Shown one piece after another: positions 8,829 to 17,801 of a stretch of DNA of 64,000 nt. The number at the start of each line of letters is the position of its first letter. Position 1 is the stretch's first letter. The translations under genes were made by a program, and so were the position numbers. The notes under the pieces were generated by a model. The model was not told the origin of the DNA and searched no databases. It saw nothing but the letters and a program-made list of their open reading frames with translations. This DNA is from Paracoccaceae bacterium (GTDB lineage Bacteria; Pseudomonadota; Alphaproteobacteria; Rhodobacterales; Rhodobacteraceae), in assembly GCA_024742405.1 (NCBI GenBank), contig JANSYP010000007.1, positions 62,001 to 126,000 on the forward strand, written 5' to 3'.

Positions 8829-9602
8829 ATGACCGGCGGGCCCGTTGCGCTGGTCACGGGCGCCGGCCGGGGCATCGGACGGGCCACGGCGCTTGCACTG
8901 GCGCAGAACGGTTTTTCCGTCGCTCTCAATGGCCTTGTCCAAGATGACGAGCTGAGCGCGGCGGTGGAGGCAGCGCAGGGCGCCGGCGCGAAGGCGGTTG
9001 CCGCACCCTTTGACGTTGCCGATCTGGCGGCACATGACGCGGCTCTGGCGGCTGTCGAGTCCGCACTGGGCCCGCTGACGACGCTGGTGAACAATGCCGG
9101 TGTCGGTGTGCAGCACCGTGGAGATCCTTTGGACGTGCGAGAGGAAAGCTGGGATCGCTGCCTTTCGGTCAATGCCAAGGCGCAGTTCTTTCTGACCCAG
9201 AGCTTTGCGAAGCGGCTTTTGGCGCGCTCACGGAACCCTGTGAACACCCACTCAGTCATCAATGTCACCTCCTCGAACGCGACGGCCGTAGCGGTGCCGC
9301 GGGCGGAGTACTGTGCCTCCAAAGCGGCGGCCTCGATGGTTTCCAAGACCTGGGCTGTGCGGCTTGGGGCCGAGGGGATCGTTGTTTACGATGTTCAACC
9401 GGGCCTGATCGCAACCGATATGACGGCGCCGGTGATCGATGAATACGCCGCGCGGGCCGAAGCCGGGCTGACGGTGCTGCCGCGCGTCGGTCGGCCCGAA
9501 GAGATCGGGGCCATCATCGCAGCCCTCGCGACGGGGAAGTTGCCCTACACCACCGGACAGGTGATCAGCGCCGATGGCGGCCTGCTGATCCCCCGCTTCT
9601 AG
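8829..9602 (+). CDS. SDR family oxidoreductase, 3-ketoacyl-ACP-reductase-like
   Basis: A 257-residue classical SDR starting MTGGPVALVTGAGRGIG. Earlier in-frame starts exist from 8733 but add residues unlike the family. It has the NAG motif (VNNAGVGV), Ser in NVTSSNATAV, YCASKAA, PGLIATDM and the terminal ADGGLLIPRF. The FabG-like end DGGL(L/R)IPR occurs in SDRs that oxidise sugar or sugar-acid hydroxyls as well as in true FabG. It is the first gene of a three-gene operon with DUF993 and sugar-isomerase genes, so a carbohydrate role is more likely than fatty-acid synthesis. Confidence 0.85.
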   Translation: MTGGPVALVTGAGRGIGRATALALAQNGFSVALNGLVQDDELSAAVEAAQGAGAKAVAAPFDVADLAAHDAALAAVESALGPLTTLVNNAGVGVQHRGDPLDVREESWDRCLSVNAKAQFFLTQSFAKRLLARSRNPVNTHSVINVTSSNATAVAVPRAEYCASKAAASMVSKTWAVRLGAEGIVVYDVQPGLIATDMTAPVIDEYAARAEAGLTVLPRVGRPEEIGAIIAALATGKLPYTTGQVISADGGLLIPRF

Positions 9603-9612
9603 AGGCCGTACC

Positions 9613-10761
9613 ATGACCCTGATGTTCCCCGATGCCACGGGCCGTCTGCAGCCTTACCACCTCACCGGGGAGCCGGTCGTTGCAGAGCCGCTCGGTGCCA
9701 ACCCGGTGCGCACCGTCTTTTCTGCTGCCCATGTCGTGGCGGATCCGTTCACCGATCGGGATCCTTCCGGGCCGGCGGCGGTGGATTGGGACGCCACGAT
9801 GGAGTTTCGCCGTCACCTCGCCGGGTTGGGGCTGGGGATCGCCGAAGCGATGGACACGGCGCAGCGCGGCATGGGACTCGACTGGCCCGGTGCGCTGGAG
9901 CTGATCACACGTACGCGGGCCGAGCTGCCCGACGCGTTGGTCTTCAATGGTTGCGGGACGGATCAGCTGGATCCGGTCGACGCACGCGGCCTCGACGACG
10001 TGCGGCGCGCCTATCTCGAGCAGGCCGAAGCGATCCAAGCCGTGGGAGGCCGGATCATCCTCATGGCCAGTCGGGCGCTGGCCCGCGTCGCGACGAAACC
10101 GGAGGAGTACCGAAGCGTCTATCGCGATGTGCTGACGGCCTGCGACGAGCCCGTGATCCTGCATTGGCTGGGCGAGATGTTCGACCCCGCACTTGCGGGC
10201 TATTGGGGCTCGGAGAGTTTCGACGAGGCACTGGAAACCGTCATTGCGATCATCGGTGAGAACGCGGCCAAGGTCGACGGGATCAAGATTTCGCTGCTCG
10301 ACAAGGACAAGGAGATCGCCCTTCGTCGGCGTCTGCCGCCGGGAGTGAAGATGTATACCGGCGACGACTTCAACTATCCCGAGCTGATTGCCGGCGATGA
10401 GGTGGGATTTTCCCATGCGCTGCTTGGCATATTCGATCCGTTGGCTCCGGCGGCGGCAAAGGCTTTGGGACAGCTCGGGGCAGGGGATGTCGCCGGCTTC
10501 CGTGCCACGCTCGACCCGACCGTGCCGCTCGCGCGGCGCATCTTTCGGACACCAACGCAGCACTATAAAACCGGGGTAGTCTTTCTGGCTTGGCTGAACG
10601 GGTTCCAGGACCATTTCATCATGCTCGGCGGTGCTCAGGCTCAAAGGCCACTGCCGGATTTTGTCGATATCTTCAAACTGGCGGACGAGAACGGCCTGCT
10701 GCGCGATCCCGATCTTGCGAGCGACCGGATGGCGCGCCTGCTGGCGCTCTACGGCGTCTGA
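9613..10761 (+). CDS. DUF993 family protein, dihydrodipicolinate-synthase-like aldolase superfamily
   Basis: A 382-residue protein of the DUF993 group, annotated as DapA-like. FNGCGTDQLDP, ILMASRALA, EPVILHWLGEMFDP and GIKISLLDKDKE are consistent with a TIM barrel whose Schiff-base Lys would be in the KIS segment. The start is 10 bp after the SDR stop. Its own stop overlaps the next start (TGATG). The family occurs in sugar-catabolic operons with isomerases and SDRs; the reaction is unproven, and a retro-aldol cleavage of a keto-sugar acid is a reasonable guess. It is longer than typical DapA (about 290 residues). Confidence 0.85.
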   Translation: MTLMFPDATGRLQPYHLTGEPVVAEPLGANPVRTVFSAAHVVADPFTDRDPSGPAAVDWDATMEFRRHLAGLGLGIAEAMDTAQRGMGLDWPGALELITRTRAELPDALVFNGCGTDQLDPVDARGLDDVRRAYLEQAEAIQAVGGRIILMASRALARVATKPEEYRSVYRDVLTACDEPVILHWLGEMFDPALAGYWGSESFDEALETVIAIIGENAAKVDGIKISLLDKDKEIALRRRLPPGVKMYTGDDFNYPELIAGDEVGFSHALLGIFDPLAPAAAKALGQLGAGDVAGFRATLDPTVPLARRIFRTPTQHYKTGVVFLAWLNGFQDHFIMLGGAQAQRPLPDFVDIFKLADENGLLRDPDLASDRMARLLALYGV

Positions 10762-11612
10762 TGCGGAACTTTTCGAACGACTTGTCGGCGCTCGCGCTCA
10801 ACACGGCAACTCTGGGGCACAATCTGGACGGCCATGGCGCGAAATGGCCGGTGGAGCGGGTGATCGACGCCTGTGCCGAGCGCGGGCTGGGCGGGATCGT
10901 GTTTTGGCGGCGCGAGATCGGGGATCGGGCGGCGGAGATTGGCGATCGTGTGCGGGCGGCGGGGATGCGGGTCGAGGGGCTCTGCCGGACACCCTATCTG
11001 GTGGGCTCCCAAGCGCCTGCTGCCGTCGTCGATGCCGCACAGCAGGCCATCGACATGGCCGCAGACCTCGGCGCGCCGGTGTTGACCATCGTCACGGGCG
11101 GGACTGAGCCCGGGACCAAGGGCGTGATCGAGACCCAGAAGATCCTTGCCGAGCGGGTCGCCACGCTTGCACCCTACGCGGCCAACCGTGGGGTAAGCTT
11201 GGCGCTGGAGCCGCTCAACCCGATGTTCGGCGGCAACCGCACCTGCCTGATGACCGTGCGCGACGCGGTGGCCGTGTGTGAGCGGGTGGGCGCGCCAAAT
11301 GTCGGCATCGCGGTCGACGTCTATCATGTCTGGTGGGATACGACTCTTGCCGAGAGCCTGTGCGCGGCGGGGCCGGAGCGCATCCTGGGCTACCATTTGT
11401 GCGATTGGCTGGAGGACACGTCCGACATGCTGCTCGACCGCGGTATGATGGGGGATGGGGTGGCCGATCTGCGCGCCATCCGGACCGCCGTCGAGGCGGC
11501 GGGCTACCGCGGTCCCTGCGAGGTGGAGATCTTCTCGGCGGCCGATTGGTGGCGCCGCGATCCGAACGAAGTGCTCGACGCGATTGTAGAGCGGTTCCGC
11601 ACGGTCTGCTGA
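10761..11612 (+). CDS. Sugar phosphate isomerase/epimerase (xylose-isomerase-like TIM barrel)
   Basis: A 283-residue AP-endonuclease-2-type TIM barrel. Metal-binding positions are suggested by LALEPLNP (Glu), VDVYHVWWD (Asp, His), GYHLCDW (His, Asp) and the final CEVEIFS (Glu). The start is the ATG overlapping the DUF993 stop; the longer in-frame extension lies inside DUF993 and is rejected. As the end of the SDR-DUF993 operon it probably interconverts a keto-sugar (or keto-sugar acid) before the aldolase step. Tagatose 3-epimerase or hydroxypyruvate-isomerase-type activity are alternatives. Confidence 0.86.
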   Translation: MRNFSNDLSALALNTATLGHNLDGHGAKWPVERVIDACAERGLGGIVFWRREIGDRAAEIGDRVRAAGMRVEGLCRTPYLVGSQAPAAVVDAAQQAIDMAADLGAPVLTIVTGGTEPGTKGVIETQKILAERVATLAPYAANRGVSLALEPLNPMFGGNRTCLMTVRDAVAVCERVGAPNVGIAVDVYHVWWDTTLAESLCAAGPERILGYHLCDWLEDTSDMLLDRGMMGDGVADLRAIRTAVEAAGYRGPCEVEIFSAADWWRRDPNEVLDAIVERFRTVC

Positions 11613-11640
11613 AAACTCCCGAGCGGACCTGCGCGTTGGA

Positions 11641-12057
11641 TCAGCCCTCGCCGAGAGCCATGACGCGCGAGATCGGTCGTTCCACGCCGATTCGCTCCGC
11701 GCAGACGGACTTTGGATCAAAACCCTGTCCGATCCGGCAGGCCCCGATGACGAAGTCATAACGGTCGATCTCGGCGCAGGGGGCGTTCGGGGTCTCGAAA
11801 ACCGCTTCGGCCGTGTCGCCGGGCGCCACGTTCAAAAACCAGGAGCCCTTGCTGCGGCCCACCTGGGCGTCATCCGCAAAGGTAAAGAAAAACCCGCTGA
11901 TCTCGGTCACGGGCGCCGAACTCACATTGTCGAGCGCGACTGTCACGGTGCAATAGTACTCCCGCTGACCTGTGTCCGTGACCCGCAGCATGTAGTCGGC
12001 CGCGCTGGCCGGGGCGACCGCAGCCATGGCCACGAAACTCAAAAGCGCACGCTTCAT
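11641..12057 (-). CDS. Secreted hypothetical protein
   Basis: A 138-residue protein with a clear Sec signal peptide (MKRALLSFVAMAAVAPASAA, cleavage expected near residue 20). The mature part looks beta-rich and has several cysteines (CTVTVAL, NAPCAEID, IGACRIG, KSVCAER) that could form disulfides in the periplasm. The domain family is not recognised. It is convergent with the sugar isomerase gene and divergent from hmuS, so it is a single-gene unit. Confidence 0.7.
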   Translation of the reverse strand: MKRALLSFVAMAAVAPASAADYMLRVTDTGQREYYCTVTVALDNVSSAPVTEISGFFFTFADDAQVGRSKGSWFLNVAPGDTAEAVFETPNAPCAEIDRYDFVIGACRIGQGFDPKSVCAERIGVERPISRVMALGEG

Positions 12058-12180
12058 TTTTGTCGTCCTTCGCCGCTGAGCTCGAAGGCAGGCGCCCGCG
12101 AGATGCTTTAAAACCGGGCAGGGCGAGCCTTACGCCGGTCTCGCCGCAAGGCTGTCGCTTGCCCGCAGGATAATACCCTA

Positions 12181-12199
12181 CTATCTTCGTCAAGAATAG
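12181..12199. promoter_or_regulatory. Possible iron-responsive operator upstream of hmuS
   Basis: CTATCTT-CGTC-AAGAATAG is an imperfect inverted repeat in an AT-richer patch 56 bp before the hmuS ATG. Haem-uptake operons in this group are generally iron-controlled (Fur, Irr or RirA). The sequence does not match one of these consensus sites cleanly, so the assignment is tentative. Confidence 0.28.
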
Positions 12200-12255
12200 C
12201 TAGCCGCGGGCACCTGTTTCTCGGGCGAGCCAAGGACCTCAGCGGGAGCCCGTCC

Positions 12256-13308
12256 ATGGCACAGAGCGTGACCCTGTCCCCAGAAAACATCCGATCGGCA
12301 CGTGCAGAGGCACCGAAACTGCGCGAGCGCGATATCGCGGCCCAGCTCGGTATCTCGGAGGCTCAGCTCATCTCGGCGCATCTCGGCCATGGAGTTTTCG
12401 CGATCGACCCCCATCCCGACCGGGTGATGGGCGCGGTGGAGGCGTTCGGAACGGTGATGGGGCTCACGCGCAACGAGCATTGTGTGATCGAGGTGGATGG
12501 TCCCTACCGCGACTATCACCCGGGCGAGCATGCCGCGATGGTGCTGGCGCCTCAGATCGATCTGCGGATCTTTCCGCGGCACTGGGTGCATGGGTTCGCA
12601 GTGGAAAAACAGACCGACAAGGGCCCGATACGCAGTCTGCAGATCTTTGATGCGGCCGGGGACGCGGTCCACAAGGTTTTTCTGCGCCCCCATAGCCGTC
12701 ACGAAAGCTGGGCGGATACGGTTACGTCGCTGGCACGCACGGGTGATCCGGCCTTGCAGACCGCAGCACGCGCACCCGTCGACGGTGCAAAGGTCAATCC
12801 CGACAAGCTCGACATCCTGCGCCAGAAATGGGCGCGGTTGACGGACACGCACCAGTTCCTGCGGCTGACGTCGAAGCTCAAGATGAACCGCCTCGGCGCC
12901 TACAGGATAGCAGGTGCACCTTTCGTGCGACCGCTCGCGACCGGAGCCGTCGATGCGATGCTGCACGCCGTGCAACGCGCGGGCATCGAGATCATGCTCT
13001 TTGTCGGCAACCGCGGCTGCATCCAGATCCAGACCGGGCCGATCGGGACGCTGACGCCCATGGGGCCGTGGCAGAACGTGCTCGATGACGGGTTCAACCT
13101 GCACCTGCGCCTCGACCGCGTCGCCGAGGTCTGGGCCGTCGACAAGCCGACCAACCGCGGAAATGCGGTCTCGGTGGAAGCCTTCGACGCGGACGGCATG
13201 CTCATCTTTCAGACGTTCGGCGTCGGCAAGGAAGGCCGCGACAGCCGGCCGGCATGGCAGGCAATCGTCGCGGAGCTTCCGGGGCTCGACACGGCGGGGG
13301 CGGCCTGA
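12256..13308 (+). CDS. hmuS: Hemin-degrading factor / cytoplasmic haem-binding protein HmuS
   Basis: A 350-residue HemS/HmuS/ChuS family protein with the usual two repeated halves, each carrying a W-aromatic haem-pocket segment (HRMxx replaced here by PRHWVHGFAVEK and GPWQNVLDDGFNLHLR regions). The N-terminus is typical (RERDIAAQLGISEAQL). It receives imported haem in the cytoplasm and traffics or degrades it. It leads hmuSTUV; its stop overlaps the hmuT start (TGATG). Iron control is expected; see the weak repeat just upstream. Confidence 0.92.
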   Translation: MAQSVTLSPENIRSARAEAPKLRERDIAAQLGISEAQLISAHLGHGVFAIDPHPDRVMGAVEAFGTVMGLTRNEHCVIEVDGPYRDYHPGEHAAMVLAPQIDLRIFPRHWVHGFAVEKQTDKGPIRSLQIFDAAGDAVHKVFLRPHSRHESWADTVTSLARTGDPALQTAARAPVDGAKVNPDKLDILRQKWARLTDTHQFLRLTSKLKMNRLGAYRIAGAPFVRPLATGAVDAMLHAVQRAGIEIMLFVGNRGCIQIQTGPIGTLTPMGPWQNVLDDGFNLHLRLDRVAEVWAVDKPTNRGNAVSVEAFDADGMLIFQTFGVGKEGRDSRPAWQAIVAELPGLDTAGAA

Positions 13309-14153
13309 TGCGCGCGATCCTTCGCGGCGCGGTGTTTGTTGCCGCCCTAGGCACCGCCCTGCCTGCAGGCGCCGCCGAACGCGTGCTCGCCATCGGCGGT
13401 GCGGTCACGGAGATTGTCTATGCCTTGGGTGCCGGAGATCTGGTGGTGGCGCGCGACACGACGTCGAGCTTTCCGCCCGAGGTCGAGAACCTGCCCGATG
13501 TCGGCTACATGCGCGCGCTCTCGGCCGAGGGCGTAATGTCGGTGGCGCCGGACCTCATTCTTGCAGTCGAAGGCGCCGGCCCGCCCGAGACGCTGGCGGT
13601 ACTGCGCTCGGCGGATATTCCGCTGGTCACCGTGCCCGAAGGCTATGATGGCGCGGCAATCGCCGAAAAGATTTCCGTCATCGGGACGGCGCTTGGCCGT
13701 GAAGCCGAAGCCGAGGCGTTGATCAAACGGGTCATGGCCGACCTCGAAGCGGTGACCGAACGGACCGACTCCACCGCTGGAGAGAAACGGAAGTCGGTTC
13801 TTTTCATCCTGGCGGTACAAGGCGGGCGGGTTCTGGCGTCTGGCCGGGACACGGCGGCGGACGCCGTGATCGCCCTGGCTGGCGCCAGGAATGCACTGAC
13901 CGAATTCGAAGGCTACAAGCCCCTGACCGACGAGGCGATTTTGGTCGCTGCGCCGGATGTGATCCTCATGATGGACCGTGGCGGTGATGCGACGCAATAC
14001 GCCGCAGATCTGCTCGCGATGCCGGCCATCGCCGCGACACCGGCGGCCAAATCGGGAGCGCTGGTTCAAATGGGGGGGCTCTATCTGCTCGGGTTCGGGC
14101 CGCGGACCGCGGACGCCGTGGCAGACCTGTCCGACCGACTCTACGGAGGGTAA
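13308..14153 (+). CDS. hmuT: Haem ABC transporter substrate-binding protein HmuT
   Basis: A 281-residue periplasmic binding protein of the cobalamin/haem class. The signal peptide ends near AGAAE (residue 22), then RVLAIGGAVTEIVYALGAGDLVVARDTTS begins the TroA-like fold, with VGYMRALSAEGVMSVAPDLILA as expected for HmuT. The Tyr of GYMRAL is the position that ligates haem in homologues. The start is the ATG overlapping the hmuS stop. It delivers haem to HmuUV. Confidence 0.93.
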   Translation: MRAILRGAVFVAALGTALPAGAAERVLAIGGAVTEIVYALGAGDLVVARDTTSSFPPEVENLPDVGYMRALSAEGVMSVAPDLILAVEGAGPPETLAVLRSADIPLVTVPEGYDGAAIAEKISVIGTALGREAEAEALIKRVMADLEAVTERTDSTAGEKRKSVLFILAVQGGRVLASGRDTAADAVIALAGARNALTEFEGYKPLTDEAILVAAPDVILMMDRGGDATQYAADLLAMPAIAATPAAKSGALVQMGGLYLLGFGPRTADAVADLSDRLYGG

Positions 14154-14156
14154 GCT

Positions 14157-15221
14157 GTGGTGGCTCTGGCCGAGGCTCCTGCCGCGCCGCCGGTCGCCGA
14201 CCGGCTGTCGCGGGCACGGCGTATGCATCTGGCCCTGTGGGCGCTCCTGGCTCTTGCAGCGACGGCCAGTCTTGCGAGTGGCGCGACGGGCGTGTCACTG
14301 GGCGCGCTCTTTGCAGGCATGACGGGGGCGGAGCTTTCGGGAGTCGAACGGGTGGTCCTGTATGACATTCGTCTCCCCCGGCTCGTGCTCGGGGCGCTTG
14401 TCGGCGCGTCGCTCGCCGTGTCGGGTGCGGTGATGCAGGGGCTCTTTCGCAACCCGCTGGCCGATCCGGCGCTTGTAGGTGTCAGCGCCGGCGCGGGCCT
14501 GGGGGCGATCACCGCAATCGTGCTGGGCGCGGGCGTGTCATGGCTGGCTTTCACCGGGATCTATACTGTTCCGTTCGCGGCCTTCATCGGGGGCTGGGCG
14601 TCGACCATGATCCTGTATCGCGTGTCCACCCGGCGCGGACGCACCTCGGTGGCGACCATGCTTTTGGCTGGCATTGCGCTCGGCGCACTGGCGGGCGCCG
14701 CGTCGGGCGTGCTGGTCTATATCGCGGACGATGCGCAGTTGCGTGACCTGACCTTCTGGGGGCTCGGCTCGCTGGCGGGTGCCACTTGGGCCAAGGTCGC
14801 CGCCGCAGGCCCGATCATCGTCGCGGCGTTGCTGGCGGCCCCGTTCCTGGCCCGCGGGCTGAACGGTCTCGCCCTTGGCGAGGCCGCCGCCCACCATATG
14901 GGCATACCGGTACAGACGGTGAAGAATGCCGCGATCCTCAGCGTTGCCGCAGCCACCGGGGCTGCTGTCGCCGTGTCCGGCGGGATCGGGTTCGTCGGGA
15001 TCGTGGTGCCCCATCTGCTGCGCCTTGCGACCGGCCCGGATCATCGGATGCTGTTGCCGAATGCCGCCCTGCTCGGCGCCAGCCTGCTGGTGCTGGCCGA
15101 CGTGATCAGCCGCACCGTGATCGCGCCGGCGGAGTTGCCGATCGGGATCGTCACCGCGATCCTCGGTGCACCGGTGTTCCTGTGGATCCTGCTGCGCCGA
15201 CGCGGGATGATTGATCTGTGA
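14157..15221 (+). CDS. hmuU: Haem ABC transporter permease HmuU
   Basis: A 354-residue FecCD-type permease with about ten hydrophobic helices. It shows the family segments YDIRLPRLVLGALVGASLAVSGAVMQGLFRNPLADPALVG and GGIGFVGIVVPHLLRL. It uses a GTG start (GTGGTG, so 14160 is also possible), with GGAGGG overlapping the hmuT stop region as ribosome site. It forms the inner-membrane channel with HmuV. Confidence 0.94.
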   Translation: MVALAEAPAAPPVADRLSRARRMHLALWALLALAATASLASGATGVSLGALFAGMTGAELSGVERVVLYDIRLPRLVLGALVGASLAVSGAVMQGLFRNPLADPALVGVSAGAGLGAITAIVLGAGVSWLAFTGIYTVPFAAFIGGWASTMILYRVSTRRGRTSVATMLLAGIALGALAGAASGVLVYIADDAQLRDLTFWGLGSLAGATWAKVAAAGPIIVAALLAAPFLARGLNGLALGEAAAHHMGIPVQTVKNAAILSVAAATGAAVAVSGGIGFVGIVVPHLLRLATGPDHRMLLPNAALLGASLLVLADVISRTVIAPAELPIGIVTAILGAPVFLWILLRRRGMIDL

Positions 15222-16006
15222 GCCTGCGTGCCGAAGGATTGCGTGTCCGGCTTGGTGCCGCAGAGGTGTTGCACGCGGTCGATTTCTCTGCCGATCCGGG
15301 CGAGGTGACCGCGATTGTCGGGCCGAACGGGTCGGGAAAGACGACCCTGATGCGCGCGCTCACCGGCGAGCTGCCCCATGACGGCCGGGTCTGGCTCAAC
15401 GGTCGGGACACTGCGGCCCTGCGAGGCTGGGAAATGGCTGCGCTGCGCGCCGTGCTGCCGCAATCCACTCCCCTGGCCTTTCCCTTCTCCGTTGTCGAGG
15501 TCGTGCGCATGGGACAGATGTCGGGGCTTTCGGCGGCAGACCCGACCCTTGCGGCGCGGGCGCTGTCGGCGGTGGATCTGGCCGGCTACGAGAACCGGTT
15601 CTTTCAGGAACTCTCCGGCGGCGAGCAGCAGCGCGCCCAACTCGCCCGCGTTCTGGTTCAGGTATGGGAGCCGCTGGGACCGGACGGTCCACGATGGCTG
15701 CTGCTCGACGAGCCGGTCGCGAGCCTCGATATCGGCCACCAACTGGGGGTGATGGCGCTCGTTCGCGACTATGCAAGGCGCGGCGGTGGCGTGGTTGCAG
15801 TGATGCACGATCTGAACCTCACGGCGATAGGCGCCGACAAGGCCGTGATGATGGCTCAGGGCCAGGTACTCGCCGCAGGGCCGGTACCCGAGGTTTTGAC
15901 CGATGCTGTGCTGGGCGAGGCCTATGGCTGTCCGTTGCGTGTCAACGCGGCCCCGGCCGATGGCGCGGTGTTCGTATTGCCCCACAGCGTGGGCAAGGTC
16001 GCCTGA
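15218..16006 (+). CDS. hmuV: Haem ABC transporter ATP-binding protein HmuV
   Basis: A 262-residue ABC ATPase: Walker A GPNGSGKTT near residue 35, a Q-loop in LPQSTPLAFPFSV, the signature LSGGEQQRAQLARVL, Walker B WLLLDEPVASLD, and switch His in AVMHDLN. It uses a GTG start overlapping the hmuU stop. It energises haem import through HmuU and is the last recognised member of the hmu operon. Confidence 0.94.
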   Translation: MSLRAEGLRVRLGAAEVLHAVDFSADPGEVTAIVGPNGSGKTTLMRALTGELPHDGRVWLNGRDTAALRGWEMAALRAVLPQSTPLAFPFSVVEVVRMGQMSGLSAADPTLAARALSAVDLAGYENRFFQELSGGEQQRAQLARVLVQVWEPLGPDGPRWLLLDEPVASLDIGHQLGVMALVRDYARRGGGVVAVMHDLNLTAIGADKAVMMAQGQVLAAGPVPEVLTDAVLGEAYGCPLRVNAAPADGAVFVLPHSVGKVA

Positions 16007-16192
16007 GACTGCGGCGTTTTCGCACTTTCTTTTTCCCGACAGAAAGAGTAGGAAATACCTGTCCCCAGCGAGACGCCTCAGAGCGTCGCGAGCCCGGTCC
16101 ATAGTTTTCAGCCTTTCGGGGCGGTTGGCGGACCGGAGAGACCTCCCAGTCACGCGTCTGGCCGCAGCCGTCCCGGAAACGAGAGGTGGGCG

Positions 16193-16363
16193 ATGCAGGC
16201 AGAGTTTTTGATGATGAGTGCCGGACCGGGCTGCTTGGCTATCCTGTTAGTCCTTCTGGCGGCGACATCGACGCCGCAGTGGCGGACCCGGATACTGCCG
16301 CTCCGGTTCCACGACCAGGCTGGACCGCGGCTGACACAGAAACGGACACTGCGCGATGTGTAG
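16193..16363 (+). CDS. Small predicted single-pass membrane protein
   Basis: A 56-residue frame starting MQAEFLMMSAGPGCLAILLV, with one strongly hydrophobic helix (about residues 7-25) and a basic C-terminal tail rich in Arg. GAGAGGTGGG just upstream is a good ribosome site, and the stop overlaps the next gene's ATG by 8 bases, which favours a real, translationally coupled gene. The family is not recognised. It lies 187 bp after hmuV and may be the first gene of a small unit tied to haem uptake. Confidence 0.5.
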   Translation: MQAEFLMMSAGPGCLAILLVLLAATSTPQWRTRILPLRFHDQAGPRLTQKRTLRDV

Positions 16364-16835
16364 ACAGGTCGGGCCTGGTGGCGATCACGTCCTGAGAATG
16401 GGAGAGCGGCGCTTGTCGGACATCGGCCTGAGCCCGCAGGACACCGCCATCCTTCAGATCGCGCGTTGCTTTTTCCAGAGCTTCGCGTTGCCGGCGAGCC
16501 ATGGCTGGCTTCAGGCGCACCGCACTGCAACGGTCGAGCTTCCCGACGGGGCGGGACCTGCCATCGCAGCCGGCGTTCTGGACATGGTTCAGGGCTTGCG
16601 TGTCTCGCGCCGCTCGATCTTTCGGTTTTCGAACCCCTTCTGTGCGGCCTGTGTGCGGATCCTGACCCCGCATGAACGGCTGATGATGGCCACATACACA
16701 GCCTACCGCGCAGGCCGACCCGACGAGGCGCGGGGCCACGCGACATTGCTGTGCGAAGGCAACGGTATGGAAGAGTTCCTCCAGCAGGCCGAACGTCTCG
16801 CGCAACTCGTTTGGCAGCCTGAACCGGCTGCCTGA
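16356..16835 (+). CDS. Hypothetical protein downstream of the hmu operon
   Basis: A 159-residue protein. Residues 16-30 (MGERRLSDIGLSPQD) resemble the DUF1127 pattern of small alphaproteobacterial proteins, but the rest does not. Three cysteines (CAAC near residue 95 and LLCEGN near residue 130) and HERLMM could bind a metal or haem; this is inference. It overlaps the small membrane gene before it. The family is not recognised with certainty; the position suggests a haem/iron-linked role. Confidence 0.6.
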   Translation: MCRQVGPGGDHVLRMGERRLSDIGLSPQDTAILQIARCFFQSFALPASHGWLQAHRTATVELPDGAGPAIAAGVLDMVQGLRVSRRSIFRFSNPFCAACVRILTPHERLMMATYTAYRAGRPDEARGHATLLCEGNGMEEFLQQAERLAQLVWQPEPAA

Positions 16836-17801
16836 CGCCAGTGCTGCGGCAGGCGCCCTGCCGCAGCCACCTCCCCGTCTGCGCGCGTTCTGGGATCGTG
16901 ATGGGCCCCAGTATCGGATCGGCAGGCGGGGAGACCTTTTCCGTCGGCGCAAAGCGCCGTGTTGGCCCAGGCCTCAGCGCCTTGAGCAGCCTCTTTAACG
17001 TGGCAACAAACTGCGACCCGTGTCGGGAAGCCTGCGCGATTGAGCCGCCTCAGGGCGCAATACCGGTCGCAGCGCCCGACGCGGTCCGGGCATGTCAGTA
17101 CCGCCTGCAAGTCGCCTCTTTCAGGAGCGTTTCACCGCTCCGGAAATACCGCGTGTTCCCGTTGAGGGCTTGGGCCAGGCGAAAGTCGCGCGAGCGTTGC
17201 GTGCAACGAGACTGCCGAAAGGAGCCGTGGTGGAAAGCACTCGCCGCAATGCGAGAAACCCATGCAGAGTTCAATTCGGACTTGGAGTAATTTTTCGACC
17301 TGGAAAAGAAATCGGGCTAAAAGAGCATCGCTAATTGGTTGAAAATGTGTTAACTTTAACAGGTTTCTCAAGTCCAAGTGATTGAAAGAGCTTGGATCGC
17401 GTGTCTGGAATTCGAACTTTGACTATCGACGATTGGCATACTCCACGTGGTCAGGCTCGCCTTTCGGTGACGCACGCAGTCAGCGTTTGGATTACGAGTC
17501 AATTTCAACCGCAGCGCGACCGAGCAACCGAGGCGAGGTTGGATCATTGCAATTGCAATTCCGACGTGCCCGAAGCTTGCGCGCCCGCGTCCGCGTCCGC
17601 CGCAAGACTCTACGCGACGTCCGGAGGAAACTTGGAGCGCACAGCCAGTCCCGGCCCTCATCCGCGCTTGGCGCGGGGTTTCAGCACGGGACCGGTGGGG
17701 GCCTCTGCCCCGCTGACGCCGTACAGTTCCCGGCCTATCGGGACGGGGTGGACCGCGACCAAGTCCAAGCACAATCTCCAACCACGCAAGGAGCCGAAGC
17801 C
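16836..17801. other. 966-bp region without a convincing gene
   Basis: Open frames exist but have poor codon character and no family match. The part 17280-17400 is distinctly AT-rich (runs such as TGTTAACTTTAACAGG), consistent with a promoter region for the DUF937 gene. The rest is probably untranslated or decayed sequence. Confidence 0.5.

Noticed and set aside
16841-17290. 149-codon frame after the second unknown gene behind hmuV
   Set aside because: No ribosome site, no conserved features, and poor codon character.
17382-17801. N-terminal extension of the DUF937 protein by 140 codons
   Set aside because: Arg/Ser-rich, non-conserved sequence; the ATG at 17802 has AAGGAG at the right distance.
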